Notes under the pieces: generated by a model | The model's input: the letters and a program-made list of their open reading frames with translations, nothing else | Told to the model about the DNA's origin: nothing | Databases searched by the model: none | Assembly: GCA_045807225.1 (NCBI GenBank) | Contig: JBJMHU010000169.1 | Coordinates: 1 to 22,083 of the forward strand | Direction of reading: 5' to 3' | Source of the DNA: Fodinibacter sp045807225 | GTDB lineage: Bacteria; Actinomycetota; Actinomycetes; Actinomycetales; Dermatophilaceae | DNA length: 22,083 bases | In this document: positions 7,091-14,070 of the stretch, in pieces | Position numbering within the stretch: the first letter of the stretch is position 1 | Layout: every line of letters starts with the position of its first letter | Translations under genes and position numbers: made by a program

Positions 7091-7870
7091 TCAGGTGCTG
7101 AGAAGGGCGTAGGCAGGGTCGCGGTCCGACATCAGGGCCGAGGCCAGCGTCGGGTCCACCCACGCCGCCGTCGCCCAGACGTCGGCCCAGAGCAGGTCCG
7201 GCCCGACCACCGTCGCCGAGCCGTCCCGGCCGATGGCCCGCCCGGTGCGCGGGTCGACCACGTGGGCCCCGCGAGCCGCGGCCCCCGAGGTGGCGACGGC
7301 CCCGCGCCGCACCGAGACCACCCGTGCCACGGCGCCGGGATGCCGGGGGTCCTCGATGCCGATCCGCCAGGTCGGCGCCGAGGCCGACGGGCCGGGGCCG
7401 GCACCGACGACGATGTCGCCGCCGGCCCCGATGCTGTAGGAGACCTCCGGGACGACGTCGAGGTGCGCTGCCGCGGCAGCGACGGCCCAGCCCTTCACCA
7501 GGCCGGTGGGGTCGTAGGCGAGCCGGCCGCCGGGGCGCCGCCGCCACGCCTGGAAGAGCCCGTCGGTGCGCTCCTCGGCCTCGAGGCACAGCTCCGTCAC
7601 GTCGGCGACCCACGGGTGCACCTCATCGCGCTCCCCGTGCTGCAACCGCAGCAGCTCGCTGTCGGCGCGCCAGGTGCTGAGCACGGCGTCGACCTTGCGC
7701 AGGTGGGCGTACACCCGCGCCACGCCGGCCTCGAGGTCGGGCCTGGTCGGCTCGACGGCGCGCACGTGCACGCTGATCGGCATCCCCATCACCTGCTCCA
7801 CCCAGGCGCGGCGGGCCAGCCGCGGCGGGTCGGGGGGCGCCGCGGTCACCGGGATCTCGGCGGTGATCAC
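7091..7870 (-). CDS. apbE: FAD:protein FMN transferase (ApbE)
   Basis: The 259-residue protein has the ApbE signatures: MGMPISVHV near residue 28, YDPTGLVKGWAV (119-130), GAGGDIVV (148-155), VDPRTG (205-210) and the metal-site segment DVWATAAWV (230-238). ApbE uses FAD to attach FMN covalently to a Thr or Ser of target proteins outside the cytosol. The start is GTG 7870, overlapping the TGA of the upstream FMN-binding gene (GTGA), so the enzyme is made together with its likely substrate. No signal peptide or lipobox is evident from this start, unlike many ApbE proteins, so its compartment is unclear. A shorter start at the M of MGMP is possible. It is the third gene of the redox operon, followed by a hairpin. 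Confidence 0.9.
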   Translation of the reverse strand: MITAEIPVTAAPPDPPRLARRAWVEQVMGMPISVHVRAVEPTRPDLEAGVARVYAHLRKVDAVLSTWRADSELLRLQHGERDEVHPWVADVTELCLEAEERTDGLFQAWRRRPGGRLAYDPTGLVKGWAVAAAAAHLDVVPEVSYSIGAGGDIVVGAGPGPSASAPTWRIGIEDPRHPGAVARVVSVRRGAVATSGAAARGAHVVDPRTGRAIGRDGSATVVGPDLLWADVWATAAWVDPTLASALMSDRDPAYALLST

Positions 7871-8376
7871 AGGTTCGCCTGGTCGATGGCCGACTGCAGG
7901 GAGCCGATGTAGCCGTTCGAGGTGTAGGTGGCGCCGGACACCATGTCGATGTTCGCGCTCTGCGCGTCGACGGTCTCGGAGTTGAGGATCGGCACGGCGT
8001 AGGAGTTGATCTCCTGGTCGCGGCCGTTGCTCCACGGCACCTGCAGGACCGTGGCCTTGGTGACCTTGCCGTCCTTGACCGTGATCTCCACCTGCACGTC
8101 GCCGAAGCGGGTCGAGACGGCGTCACCGGTGTACGTCCTGGCCGCCGAGGACGAACCGGAGGTGCCCGAGGAGCCGGAGGACCCGCTGCTGCCCGATGAC
8201 GAGCTGCCGGAGTCGGCCGAGCCGGTGCCGGCCGAGCCGGTGCGGGTCGAGCCGGTGTCCGTGCCGGACTGGGCGACGATGCTGGTGGACGCCGCCGAGC
8301 TGGTCGAGGTGTGGTAGCTGAAGAGGAGCACGAGGGCCGAGACGGTGCTCAGCAGCCAGAGGGTGATGCGGCGCAT
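7867..8376 (-). CDS. extracytoplasmic FMN-binding domain protein, probable ApbE substrate
   Basis: The 169-residue protein starts with MRRITLWLLSTVSALVLLFS, a signal or membrane anchor. Then comes a Ser/Gly/Thr-rich linker (about residues 30-79) and a C-terminal FMN_bind domain (about 80-169) with GDAVSTRFGDVQVEITVKDG and the flavinylation motif DMVSGATYTS. In NqrC/RnfG-type proteins the Thr of D-x-x-S-G-A-T carries covalent FMN; here that is T150. The flexible linker would hold the flavin domain away from the membrane. The gene lies 31 bp downstream of the ferric-reductase-like gene and overlaps apbE. Its probable role is to accept electrons from the membrane partner through FMN. The final electron acceptor is unknown. 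Confidence 0.88.
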   Translation of the reverse strand: MRRITLWLLSTVSALVLLFSYHTSTSSAASTSIVAQSGTDTGSTRTGSAGTGSADSGSSSSGSSGSSGSSGTSGSSSAARTYTGDAVSTRFGDVQVEITVKDGKVTKATVLQVPWSNGRDQEINSYAVPILNSETVDAQSANIDMVSGATYTSNGYIGSLQSAIDQANL

Positions 8377-8407
8377 GGCGGAGTCCTTGGGACGTCGGTT
8401 CGGAGGG

Positions 8408-9859
8408 TCAGTAGGCGAAGCGCTCGAGGTGCACGGCCTCAGGGGGCACCCCGCCGTCGAGCGCGGCGGCGCGCGCGGCCGACATCCAGCCGTCGGACCC
8501 GCAGATGTAGACGTCGTGGTGCTCGAGGTCGGGCACGATCTCGCGCAGCGCCTGCACGTCGGTGAGGTGGCGGGCCTGGGCCGGCAGCCAGCTGTTGCGG
8601 TCCGGCACTCGCGGCCCCTCCACCAGCAGGTAGCGGGCGCCGCGGGCGGCGGCGAGCGCCGAGATCTCCTCGCCGAGCACGGCCTCGTGGCGGGAGCGCA
8701 CCCGGTGCACGACGGTGACGTCACCGGGGGCCTGGTCGAGCTCCTCGAGCAGCGCCCGCATGGGGGTGATGCCGATGCCCGAGCCCATCAGCAGCACCTT
8801 GCAGCGAGCACGGACCCCTTGGTGCATGCGGCCGTAGGGGCCTTCGAGCAGCACCCGGGTGCCGGGCCGCAGGCTGGCCAACCGGGCCGAGCCGTCGCCG
8901 GCGTGGGCCGCGGTGAACCGCAGGGTCCGCCCGTCGGGGGCCGCCGAGATGGAGTAGGGGTTGGCGCGCGTCCATCCCGGCCCGTCGACGAAGCGCCACT
9001 GGAAGAACTGCCCGGCGCGCACCGGCATCCGACGGACGCCCCGGCCACCGACGGTCACCGTGGTGACGCCCGGGCCCTCGGCCGTGACGTCGAGGACCCG
9101 AAGCGGCGAGCGCAGTGAGCGCCACAGCGGCAGCCAGAGCCGGAAGACCAGCACCGCGCCGGCGCACACGACGTACAGGCTCCACCAGAACACGGTCGCG
9201 GTGCTCGAGGACAGGAAGTCGGCGCCGGTCCACAGCTGGTGCGGCAGCGCGAGGCCTGCACCGAGGTAGCCGTAGAGGTGGATGAGGTGCCATGACTCGT
9301 AGCGCAGCCGGCGCCGAGCCTTCTTCACCGACGTCACGACCACCATGACCAGGGCCGCGGTGCCGGCCACGGCGAGCAGCATGCCGGGGTAGTTCACGAC
9401 GAAGTCGACGATCGTGCCCCACAGCCCCAGGCTCGAGCCCGCGGCGTAACCGAGCGTGATGAGCACGATGTGCGCCAGCAGCAGGGTGAACGAGGTGAAG
9501 CCGACCAGCCGGTGGGTGCGGGCGAGCTCGTCCTGCCCCCAGGCCTGCTCGACCCACGGCACGCGGGCCATGAGGAACACCTGGATGAGCAGCAGGGCCG
9601 ACGCGACCAGCCCGGTGAGCCGCCCCGTCGACAGCAGCGCGTCCGACACCGACGTCAGCTGCTGGATGCCGCCGCCCTTGACCCACAGGGCCGTCACCAC
9701 GAGCAGGACGAACCAGCCCGCGACGACGCTGGCGTCGCGCCACCAGCGGGGCACCGGGCTCCGGCGACGGACCGACGGCGCCATGGCGATGCCGGCGGCC
9801 TGGGCCACGGGGGCGAGCGTGCCGAGGGCCCCGGTGGGGGGCGGGCTGCTGATCGTCAT
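8408..9859 (-). CDS. ferric-reductase-like transmembrane flavoprotein (FAD/NAD(P)-binding oxidoreductase)
   Basis: The product is 483 residues. About six membrane segments (near 44-61, 80-99, 117-140, 155-176, 191-210 and 221-243) contain histidines typical of di-haem ferric reductases (H116, H130, H191, H194, H207). The cytosolic half has an FAD site RANPYSISAAP (298-308), an LLEGPYG motif (337-343), an NAD(P) site with MGSGIGITPM (358-367) and YICGSDGWM (451-459). The fold matches the ferric-reductase/NADPH-oxidase superfamily: electrons go from NAD(P)H through FAD to haem and across the membrane. It is the first gene of an operon with the FMN_bind and ApbE genes, so the extracytoplasmic flavoprotein is the likely next carrier. 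The ATG at 9859 follows GAGG by about 12 nt. The last residues (ERFAY) match the family's usual aromatic C-terminus. Confidence 0.9.
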   Translation of the reverse strand: MTISSPPPTGALGTLAPVAQAAGIAMAPSVRRRSPVPRWWRDASVVAGWFVLLVVTALWVKGGGIQQLTSVSDALLSTGRLTGLVASALLLIQVFLMARVPWVEQAWGQDELARTHRLVGFTSFTLLLAHIVLITLGYAAGSSLGLWGTIVDFVVNYPGMLLAVAGTAALVMVVVTSVKKARRRLRYESWHLIHLYGYLGAGLALPHQLWTGADFLSSSTATVFWWSLYVVCAGAVLVFRLWLPLWRSLRSPLRVLDVTAEGPGVTTVTVGGRGVRRMPVRAGQFFQWRFVDGPGWTRANPYSISAAPDGRTLRFTAAHAGDGSARLASLRPGTRVLLEGPYGRMHQGVRARCKVLLMGSGIGITPMRALLEELDQAPGDVTVVHRVRSRHEAVLGEEISALAAARGARYLLVEGPRVPDRNSWLPAQARHLTDVQALREIVPDLEHHDVYICGSDGWMSAARAAALDGGVPPEAVHLERFAY

Positions 9860-9925
9860 GAGCCCAACCTCGGGGACTTTCCTGTGCGTGACCTGTGCCT
9901 GCCATCGGCGTGGACCGTGAGCGTG

Positions 9926-9939
9926 TGGAAACGGTTGCG
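9926..9939. promoter_or_regulatory. LacI-family operator-like palindrome upstream of amylosucrase gene
   Basis: TGGAAACGGTTGCG fits the LacI/GalR-family operator pattern TGNAANCGNTTNCA at 9 of 10 fixed positions; only the last A is a G. It lies 21 bp upstream of the preferred amylosucrase start and 66 bp from the divergent ferric-reductase start, so it could block transcription of a sugar enzyme. No LacI-family regulator is encoded in this window. Confidence 0.55.
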
Positions 9940-9960
9940 CAGATCCGCAAGAATGCGCGC

Positions 9961-11880
9961 GTGAGAGCACCGGTGCCGCCCCCCTCGATCCCCGTGCCCG
10001 CGGGGCTGAGCAGCGACCGACTGGTGATGCTCCGCACCCGGGTCGAGCGCTGGTGGCCCGACCTGCTGGCCGGACTGACCCCCCTCTACGGCGCGCAGCG
10101 GGCGTCGGTGCTGGGCGCCGACCTGGTGGAGCTGGCGGCGACCGCGTTCAGCGTGCGCTCCGACCGGCTGCACGTGCGCGACCTCGAGCGGATGCTGCGC
10201 CCGGACTGGCTGCAGGACCCCACCATGGTCGGCTATGCCGCCTACACCGAGCGGTTCGCCGACGACCTGGCCGGCGTCGCGGAGCACGTGCCCTACCTGG
10301 CCGAGCTGGGGGTGCGCTACCTGCACCTGATGCCGTTGCTGCGACCGCGCGACGGCGACAACGACGGCGGGTATGCCGTGGCCGACTACCGCTCCGTGCG
10401 GCCCGACCTGGGCACGATGGACGACCTGGAGGACCTCGCGGAGCAGCTGCACGACAGCGACATGAGCCTGGTGCTCGACCTGGTGCTCAACCACGTGGCG
10501 CGCGAGCACGAGTGGGCGCGCCGCGCCCGTGCCGGTGAGACGGCCTACCGGGAGTACTTCCACGTCTTCCCCGACCGGGAGATGCCCGACGCCTACGAGC
10601 GCACCCTGCCCGAGGTGTTCCCCGACTTCGCCCCGGGCAACTTCACCTGGGACGACGACCTGCAGGGGTGGGTCTGGACGACCTTCAACGAGTTCCAGTG
10701 GGACGTGAACTGGGCGAACCCGGCCGTGCTGCGCGAGTACGCCGCGATCATCCTCGAGCTCGCCAACCGAGGCGTCGACGTGCTGCGGCTCGACGCGATC
10801 GCCTTCATGTGGAAGCGGCTCGGCACCGACTGCCAGGGCGAGCCCGAGGTGCACGCGATCACCCAGGTGCTCCGCGCGGTGACCCGCATCGCCTGCCCGA
10901 GCGTCGCGTTCCTCGCCGAGGCGATCGTGGCCCCCACCAAGCTGCTGCCCTACCTGGGCACCGGGCCCTACACCGGCAGGGTCAGCGACCTCGCCTACCA
11001 CAACAGCCTCATGGTGCAGATCTGGTCGATGCTCGCCGCCCGCGACGTGCGGCTCGCGGTGGAGGCGCTCGGCGCGCTACCGCCCAAGCCCTCCACGGCC
11101 ACCTGGCTGACCTACCTGCGCTGCCACGACGACATCGGCTGGGCGATCATGGACGAGGACGCCGCAGCCGTGGGCGTCACCGGCCACGGGCACCGCAGCT
11201 TCCTGGCCCACTGGTACGCCGGCGACTTCCCCGGCTCGCCGGCGCGCGGGCTGGTGTTCCAGTACAACGCCGAGACGGATGACCGGCGCACGAGCGGCAG
11301 TGCGGCATCCCTGGTCGGCCTCGAGGCGGCGCACTCGGTGGCCGAGGTCGACCGCGCGGCATCCGCGCTGCGACTGGCGCACGCGCTGGTGCTGGGCTGG
11401 GGCGGCATCCCGGTCATCTGGAGCGGTGACGAGCTGGGTCAGCCCAACGACCCCTCGTGGGCCGGCGAGCCCGGGCACGAGGAGGACAACCGCTGGGCGC
11501 ACCGGCCCCGGCTCGACTGGGCCCGCGCGGAGCAGCGGCACGACCGCGGCACGGTGCCCGGGCGGGTGTTCGGCGACCTCGTCGCGCTGGTTCGCGCACG
11601 TGGCCGGTTGGTGCACCTGCACGGCTCGGTCGAGACCACCGTGGGCCCCGTCGACGACCCGGGCGTGCTGGTGACGGTGCGCGAGCACCCGGTCGGCCGG
11701 TTCGTCGGCGTCTACAACGTGACCCCGCAGGCGCGTCCGTGGCTGGGCCGGCGGGTCAACGCGCTCGGCGTGGCCGACGCCCGCGACGAGATCACCGGCG
11801 ACATCCTGCCGTGGGGCGCCGACGGCAACGTCTGGCTGCCGCCCTTCGGCGTGCTCTGGCTCACCGCCGACCGCCGCTGA
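9961..11880 (+). CDS. amylosucrase-type alpha-glucosyltransferase (GH13 subfamily 4)
   Basis: The 639-residue protein aligns from memory with Neisseria polysaccharea amylosucrase over its length. Shared blocks include LHLMPLL, DGGYAVADYRSV, LVLNHVAREHEWA, DVLRLDAIAFMWKRLGT (nucleophile D278), FLAEAIVAP (acid/base E320) and RCHDDIGW (D380). The nucleophile-to-acid spacing of 42 residues equals that of the Neisseria enzyme. Amylosucrase uses sucrose to build alpha-1,4-glucan and releases fructose; sucrose hydrolases are close relatives. The loop residue that is Arg226 in the Neisseria enzyme is Pro here (RTLPEVFPDF), which may change the balance of polymer and hydrolysis. There is no signal peptide, so it is cytosolic. 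The GTG at 9961 was chosen because an upstream ATG (9895) would place the operator inside the gene; the ribosome site is weak for both. Confidence 0.85.
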   Translation: MRAPVPPPSIPVPAGLSSDRLVMLRTRVERWWPDLLAGLTPLYGAQRASVLGADLVELAATAFSVRSDRLHVRDLERMLRPDWLQDPTMVGYAAYTERFADDLAGVAEHVPYLAELGVRYLHLMPLLRPRDGDNDGGYAVADYRSVRPDLGTMDDLEDLAEQLHDSDMSLVLDLVLNHVAREHEWARRARAGETAYREYFHVFPDREMPDAYERTLPEVFPDFAPGNFTWDDDLQGWVWTTFNEFQWDVNWANPAVLREYAAIILELANRGVDVLRLDAIAFMWKRLGTDCQGEPEVHAITQVLRAVTRIACPSVAFLAEAIVAPTKLLPYLGTGPYTGRVSDLAYHNSLMVQIWSMLAARDVRLAVEALGALPPKPSTATWLTYLRCHDDIGWAIMDEDAAAVGVTGHGHRSFLAHWYAGDFPGSPARGLVFQYNAETDDRRTSGSAASLVGLEAAHSVAEVDRAASALRLAHALVLGWGGIPVIWSGDELGQPNDPSWAGEPGHEEDNRWAHRPRLDWARAEQRHDRGTVPGRVFGDLVALVRARGRLVHLHGSVETTVGPVDDPGVLVTVREHPVGRFVGVYNVTPQARPWLGRRVNALGVADARDEITGDILPWGADGNVWLPPFGVLWLTADRR

Positions 11881-12490
11881 GCCGCGCCCGGGTCCCGAAG
11901 TGCGCACCCCACGCCTCGTCGACGATGAGCGGGATGCCGTGCTCGTGGCACAGCCGCGCCGACTCCCGCACGTCGGCACCGGTGCCGTGGTCCGTCTGGG
12001 TGATGAGCAGCACGGCTGATGCGCGGGGGTGCCGATCGAGCGCGTCCGCGAGGGCCTGGGTGGTCGCGGGGTGGGCGATCTGGCGCTCCTCGTCCCAGGA
12101 CGGCCGCAGCCACACCGGCTCGACACCGGCCAGCACCAGGGAGGCGACGACCGACTTGTGCACGTTGCGGTCGATGATCACCTTCTTGCCGGGACCGCTG
12201 ACCGTCAGCAGGGCCACGTGGATGGAGATGCTCTACCCGCACGTGGTGAACACCGCGTGGCGTGCGCCCACGGCATCCGCGCAGAGGTCCTCCGCGGGGG
12301 ACACCGACGACTTGGCCATGATGACGTCGGCCTCGAAGGCGCCGCGGGAGAGCACCTCGGCAGTGCGGTCGTCGACGCCGCGGCCGAACCGGTGGCCCGG
12401 CAGGGCGAAGGTGTACAGGCCCTCGTCGCGCACCTGCTCGATGGCGTCGAGGACGGGCGTGGCGTCCTGGTCGGTGCTGGAGCGGTCCAT
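11881..12490 (-). pseudogene. Orn/Lys/Arg decarboxylase (aminotransferase class I-like fold) remnant: in-frame amber and lost C-terminus
   Basis: From ATG 12490 (behind AGGTGGG) the frame reads MDRSSTDQDATPVLDAIEQ, then PGHRFGRG and HAVFTTCG, and meets TAG at 12235-12233 (codon 86). The same frame continues SISIHVALLTVSGPGKKVII, NVHKSVVASLVLAGVEPVW and IPLIVDEAWGAHFG. Together these are the N-terminal part and about half of the large domain of PLP-dependent Orn/Lys/Arg decarboxylases. Where the family has CGSS, the first Ser codon is TAG, consistent with one TCG-to-TAG change. After VDEAWGAHFG homology stops next to the convergent amylosucrase stop, so the PLP-binding lysine segment and the whole C-terminus are missing. 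Amber readthrough could not restore activity. The gene follows tauE by 35 bp on the same strand. The substrate (arginine, lysine or ornithine) cannot be assigned. Confidence 0.85.
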
Positions 12491-12525
12491 GACCGCCCAC
12501 CTACCCCCACCAAGGTGACACCGGC

Positions 12526-13305
12526 TCACCAGAGGCCGAGGAGGTCACCGCCGATCCGGATGATGAACGCACCGACGACCACGATGAAGACGAGCCGCAC
12601 GAACGAGTTGCCCCGCGACACGGCCGTGCGGGCTCCCACGTAGCCGCCGGCGACGTTGGCCACCGCCATCACCAGCCCCACCCGCCACACGATGTGCCCG
12701 CCCGGCGCGAAGACCGTGATGGCGCCCAGGTTGGTCGCGAGGTTGGCGATCTTGGCCTTGGCGCTGGCCTCGAGGAACGAGTAGCCCATCAGGCCCACGA
12801 GGGTGAGCACGAAGAACGAGCCGGTGCCCGGGCCGAGCGCCCCGTCGTAGACGCCGATGACGAACCCGATCAGCATCGCCACGACGGTGTGCCGGTGGCC
12901 CGACCACCGCAGCACCGTCGCCTCCCCCAGCGACGGCTTGAGCAGCGTGTAGGCGCCGACGGCGATCAGCATGACCAGGATGATCGGGTTGAAGGCGGCC
13001 TTGGGGATGTGCAGCCCGATGAGCGCGCCGATCACCGCCCCCAGGTAGGCCACGGCCGCCATCGGCAGGGCCGTGCGCAGGTCGGGACGCACCCGCCGGT
13101 AGTACGTGCCGGCGGCCGTCGCGGTGCCCCAGACGGAGGCGAACTTGTTCGTGGCGAGCACCTGGGCGGGTGCCGCCCCGGGCAGCCCGATGAGCAGGGC
13201 CGGCAGCTGGATCAGCCCTCCTCCGCCGACGACGGCATCCACCCAGCCCGCCAGGAACCCGGCGACGCCGAGCAGCGCGACGACCCCGCCCCCCGGGTCG
13301 GTCAC
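12526..13305 (-). CDS. TauE/SafE family membrane permease (sulfite/organic anion exporter)
   Basis: The 259-residue hydrophobic protein has about eight membrane segments in two similar halves. Signature motifs are AGWVDAVVGGGGLIQLPALL (residues about 20-39) followed by ATNKFASVWGTATAA in the first half, and GVYDGALGPGTGSFF followed by AKIANLATNLGA in the second. These are typical of the TauE/SafE (DUF81) family, which moves sulfite, sulfoacetate or other small anions; the actual substrate is not predictable. The GTG start at 13305 is 6 nt after the HAD gene stop, so they are co-transcribed downstream of proS. It ends 35 bp before the decarboxylase remnant. No sulfur-metabolism gene lies nearby to indicate its cargo. 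Confidence 0.9.
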   Translation of the reverse strand: MTDPGGGVVALLGVAGFLAGWVDAVVGGGGLIQLPALLIGLPGAAPAQVLATNKFASVWGTATAAGTYYRRVRPDLRTALPMAAVAYLGAVIGALIGLHIPKAAFNPIILVMLIAVGAYTLLKPSLGEATVLRWSGHRHTVVAMLIGFVIGVYDGALGPGTGSFFVLTLVGLMGYSFLEASAKAKIANLATNLGAITVFAPGGHIVWRVGLVMAVANVAGGYVGARTAVSRGNSFVRLVFIVVVGAFIIRIGGDLLGLW

Positions 13306-13311
13306 AGGGCC

Positions 13312-14070
13312 TCAGGCCTCCGCAGCCCAGGCGTCGACGATGTCGAGCACGTCGAGCAGCTGGTGGGCGTGTCCGTCGGGCATGGCGGTGACCTCCACCC
13401 GCTGGGCGGCCGGGATGTCGGAGTGCGGGATCCAGATGGCGCGCATACCCACCTGCTGCGGCCCGTGGACGTCCTCGAAGACGCGGTCGCCGACGTAGAC
13501 CGCCCGCCGCGGCGCGACGCCCAGCGCCCGGCAGATCGCCCGGAACGCCTCGGGGTGCGGCTTCACGTGGTCGATCTCGCTGGAGTAGAGGTCGGCGTCG
13601 AGCAGGTCGAGCACGCCGTCGCGCTCGAAGATGCCCCGGTGGTAGTCGCGGGTCCAGATGGTGTTCGAGAGCACGCCGACCTTGATGCCGCGCGCGTGCA
13701 GCCCCTCCCACAGCGGCCGCACCTGCGGGTCGGTGAAGGTGTGCGGCTCCCAGAAACCGCGGTAGGCCGCCAGGGCCAGGTGGTGCCGGTCGTGCTCAGC
13801 GTCCACGCCGGCCTCGACCAGGATGTCGGCCAGCGCCGCCGAGGTGTGCTCCTCCCGGCCGCGCCGCCAGGCGGCCGACTCGGCCTCGAGGATCCGGTCG
13901 GCGAGCCGGTGCGCCTCCTCGAGGTCGGCGTCGGACACGTCGGGCGACTCGACCGGGATGCCGTGCACCTCGCGCGCGAACACGCGCCACTGCTCGGGCA
14001 GGTCGACGGTGTGCCAGGGCGTCAGCGTGCCGCCCCAGTCGAAGACGACCGCCTCGACGGGCTGGCTCAC
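13312..14070 (-). CDS. HAD-superfamily hydrolase
   Basis: The 252-residue protein shows the four HAD motifs. Motif I is VVFDWGGTLTPW, a DxxxT form in which the second Asp of the usual DxDGT is Gly (DWGGT), as in many phosphatase-like members. Motif II is GVLSNTIW, motif III lysine is in DHVKPHPEAF, and motif IV is YVGDRVFEDVHGPQQVGM. An alpha-helical cap of about 90 residues sits between motifs I and II. It probably hydrolyses a small phosphorylated metabolite or a haloacid-like substrate; the substrate is unknown. The GTG start at 14070 overlaps the proS TGA (GTGA), so it is translationally coupled to proS, and tauE follows after 6 nt. Confidence 0.88.
   Translation of the reverse strand: MSQPVEAVVFDWGGTLTPWHTVDLPEQWRVFAREVHGIPVESPDVSDADLEEAHRLADRILEAESAAWRRGREEHTSAALADILVEAGVDAEHDRHHLALAAYRGFWEPHTFTDPQVRPLWEGLHARGIKVGVLSNTIWTRDYHRGIFERDGVLDLLDADLYSSEIDHVKPHPEAFRAICRALGVAPRRAVYVGDRVFEDVHGPQQVGMRAIWIPHSDIPAAQRVEVTAMPDGHAHQLLDVLDIVDAWAAEA

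Noticed and set aside
11861..12217. Separate 118-residue gene starting MALLTVSGPG
   Set aside because: It is in the same frame as the upstream decarboxylase piece and continues it across a single TAG; the internal start has no ribosome site.
12233..12235. Amber codon as recoded pyrrolysine or selenocysteine-like readthrough
   Set aside because: The protein also lacks its PLP-lysine segment and C-terminal half, so readthrough cannot restore function; nonsense decay is simpler.
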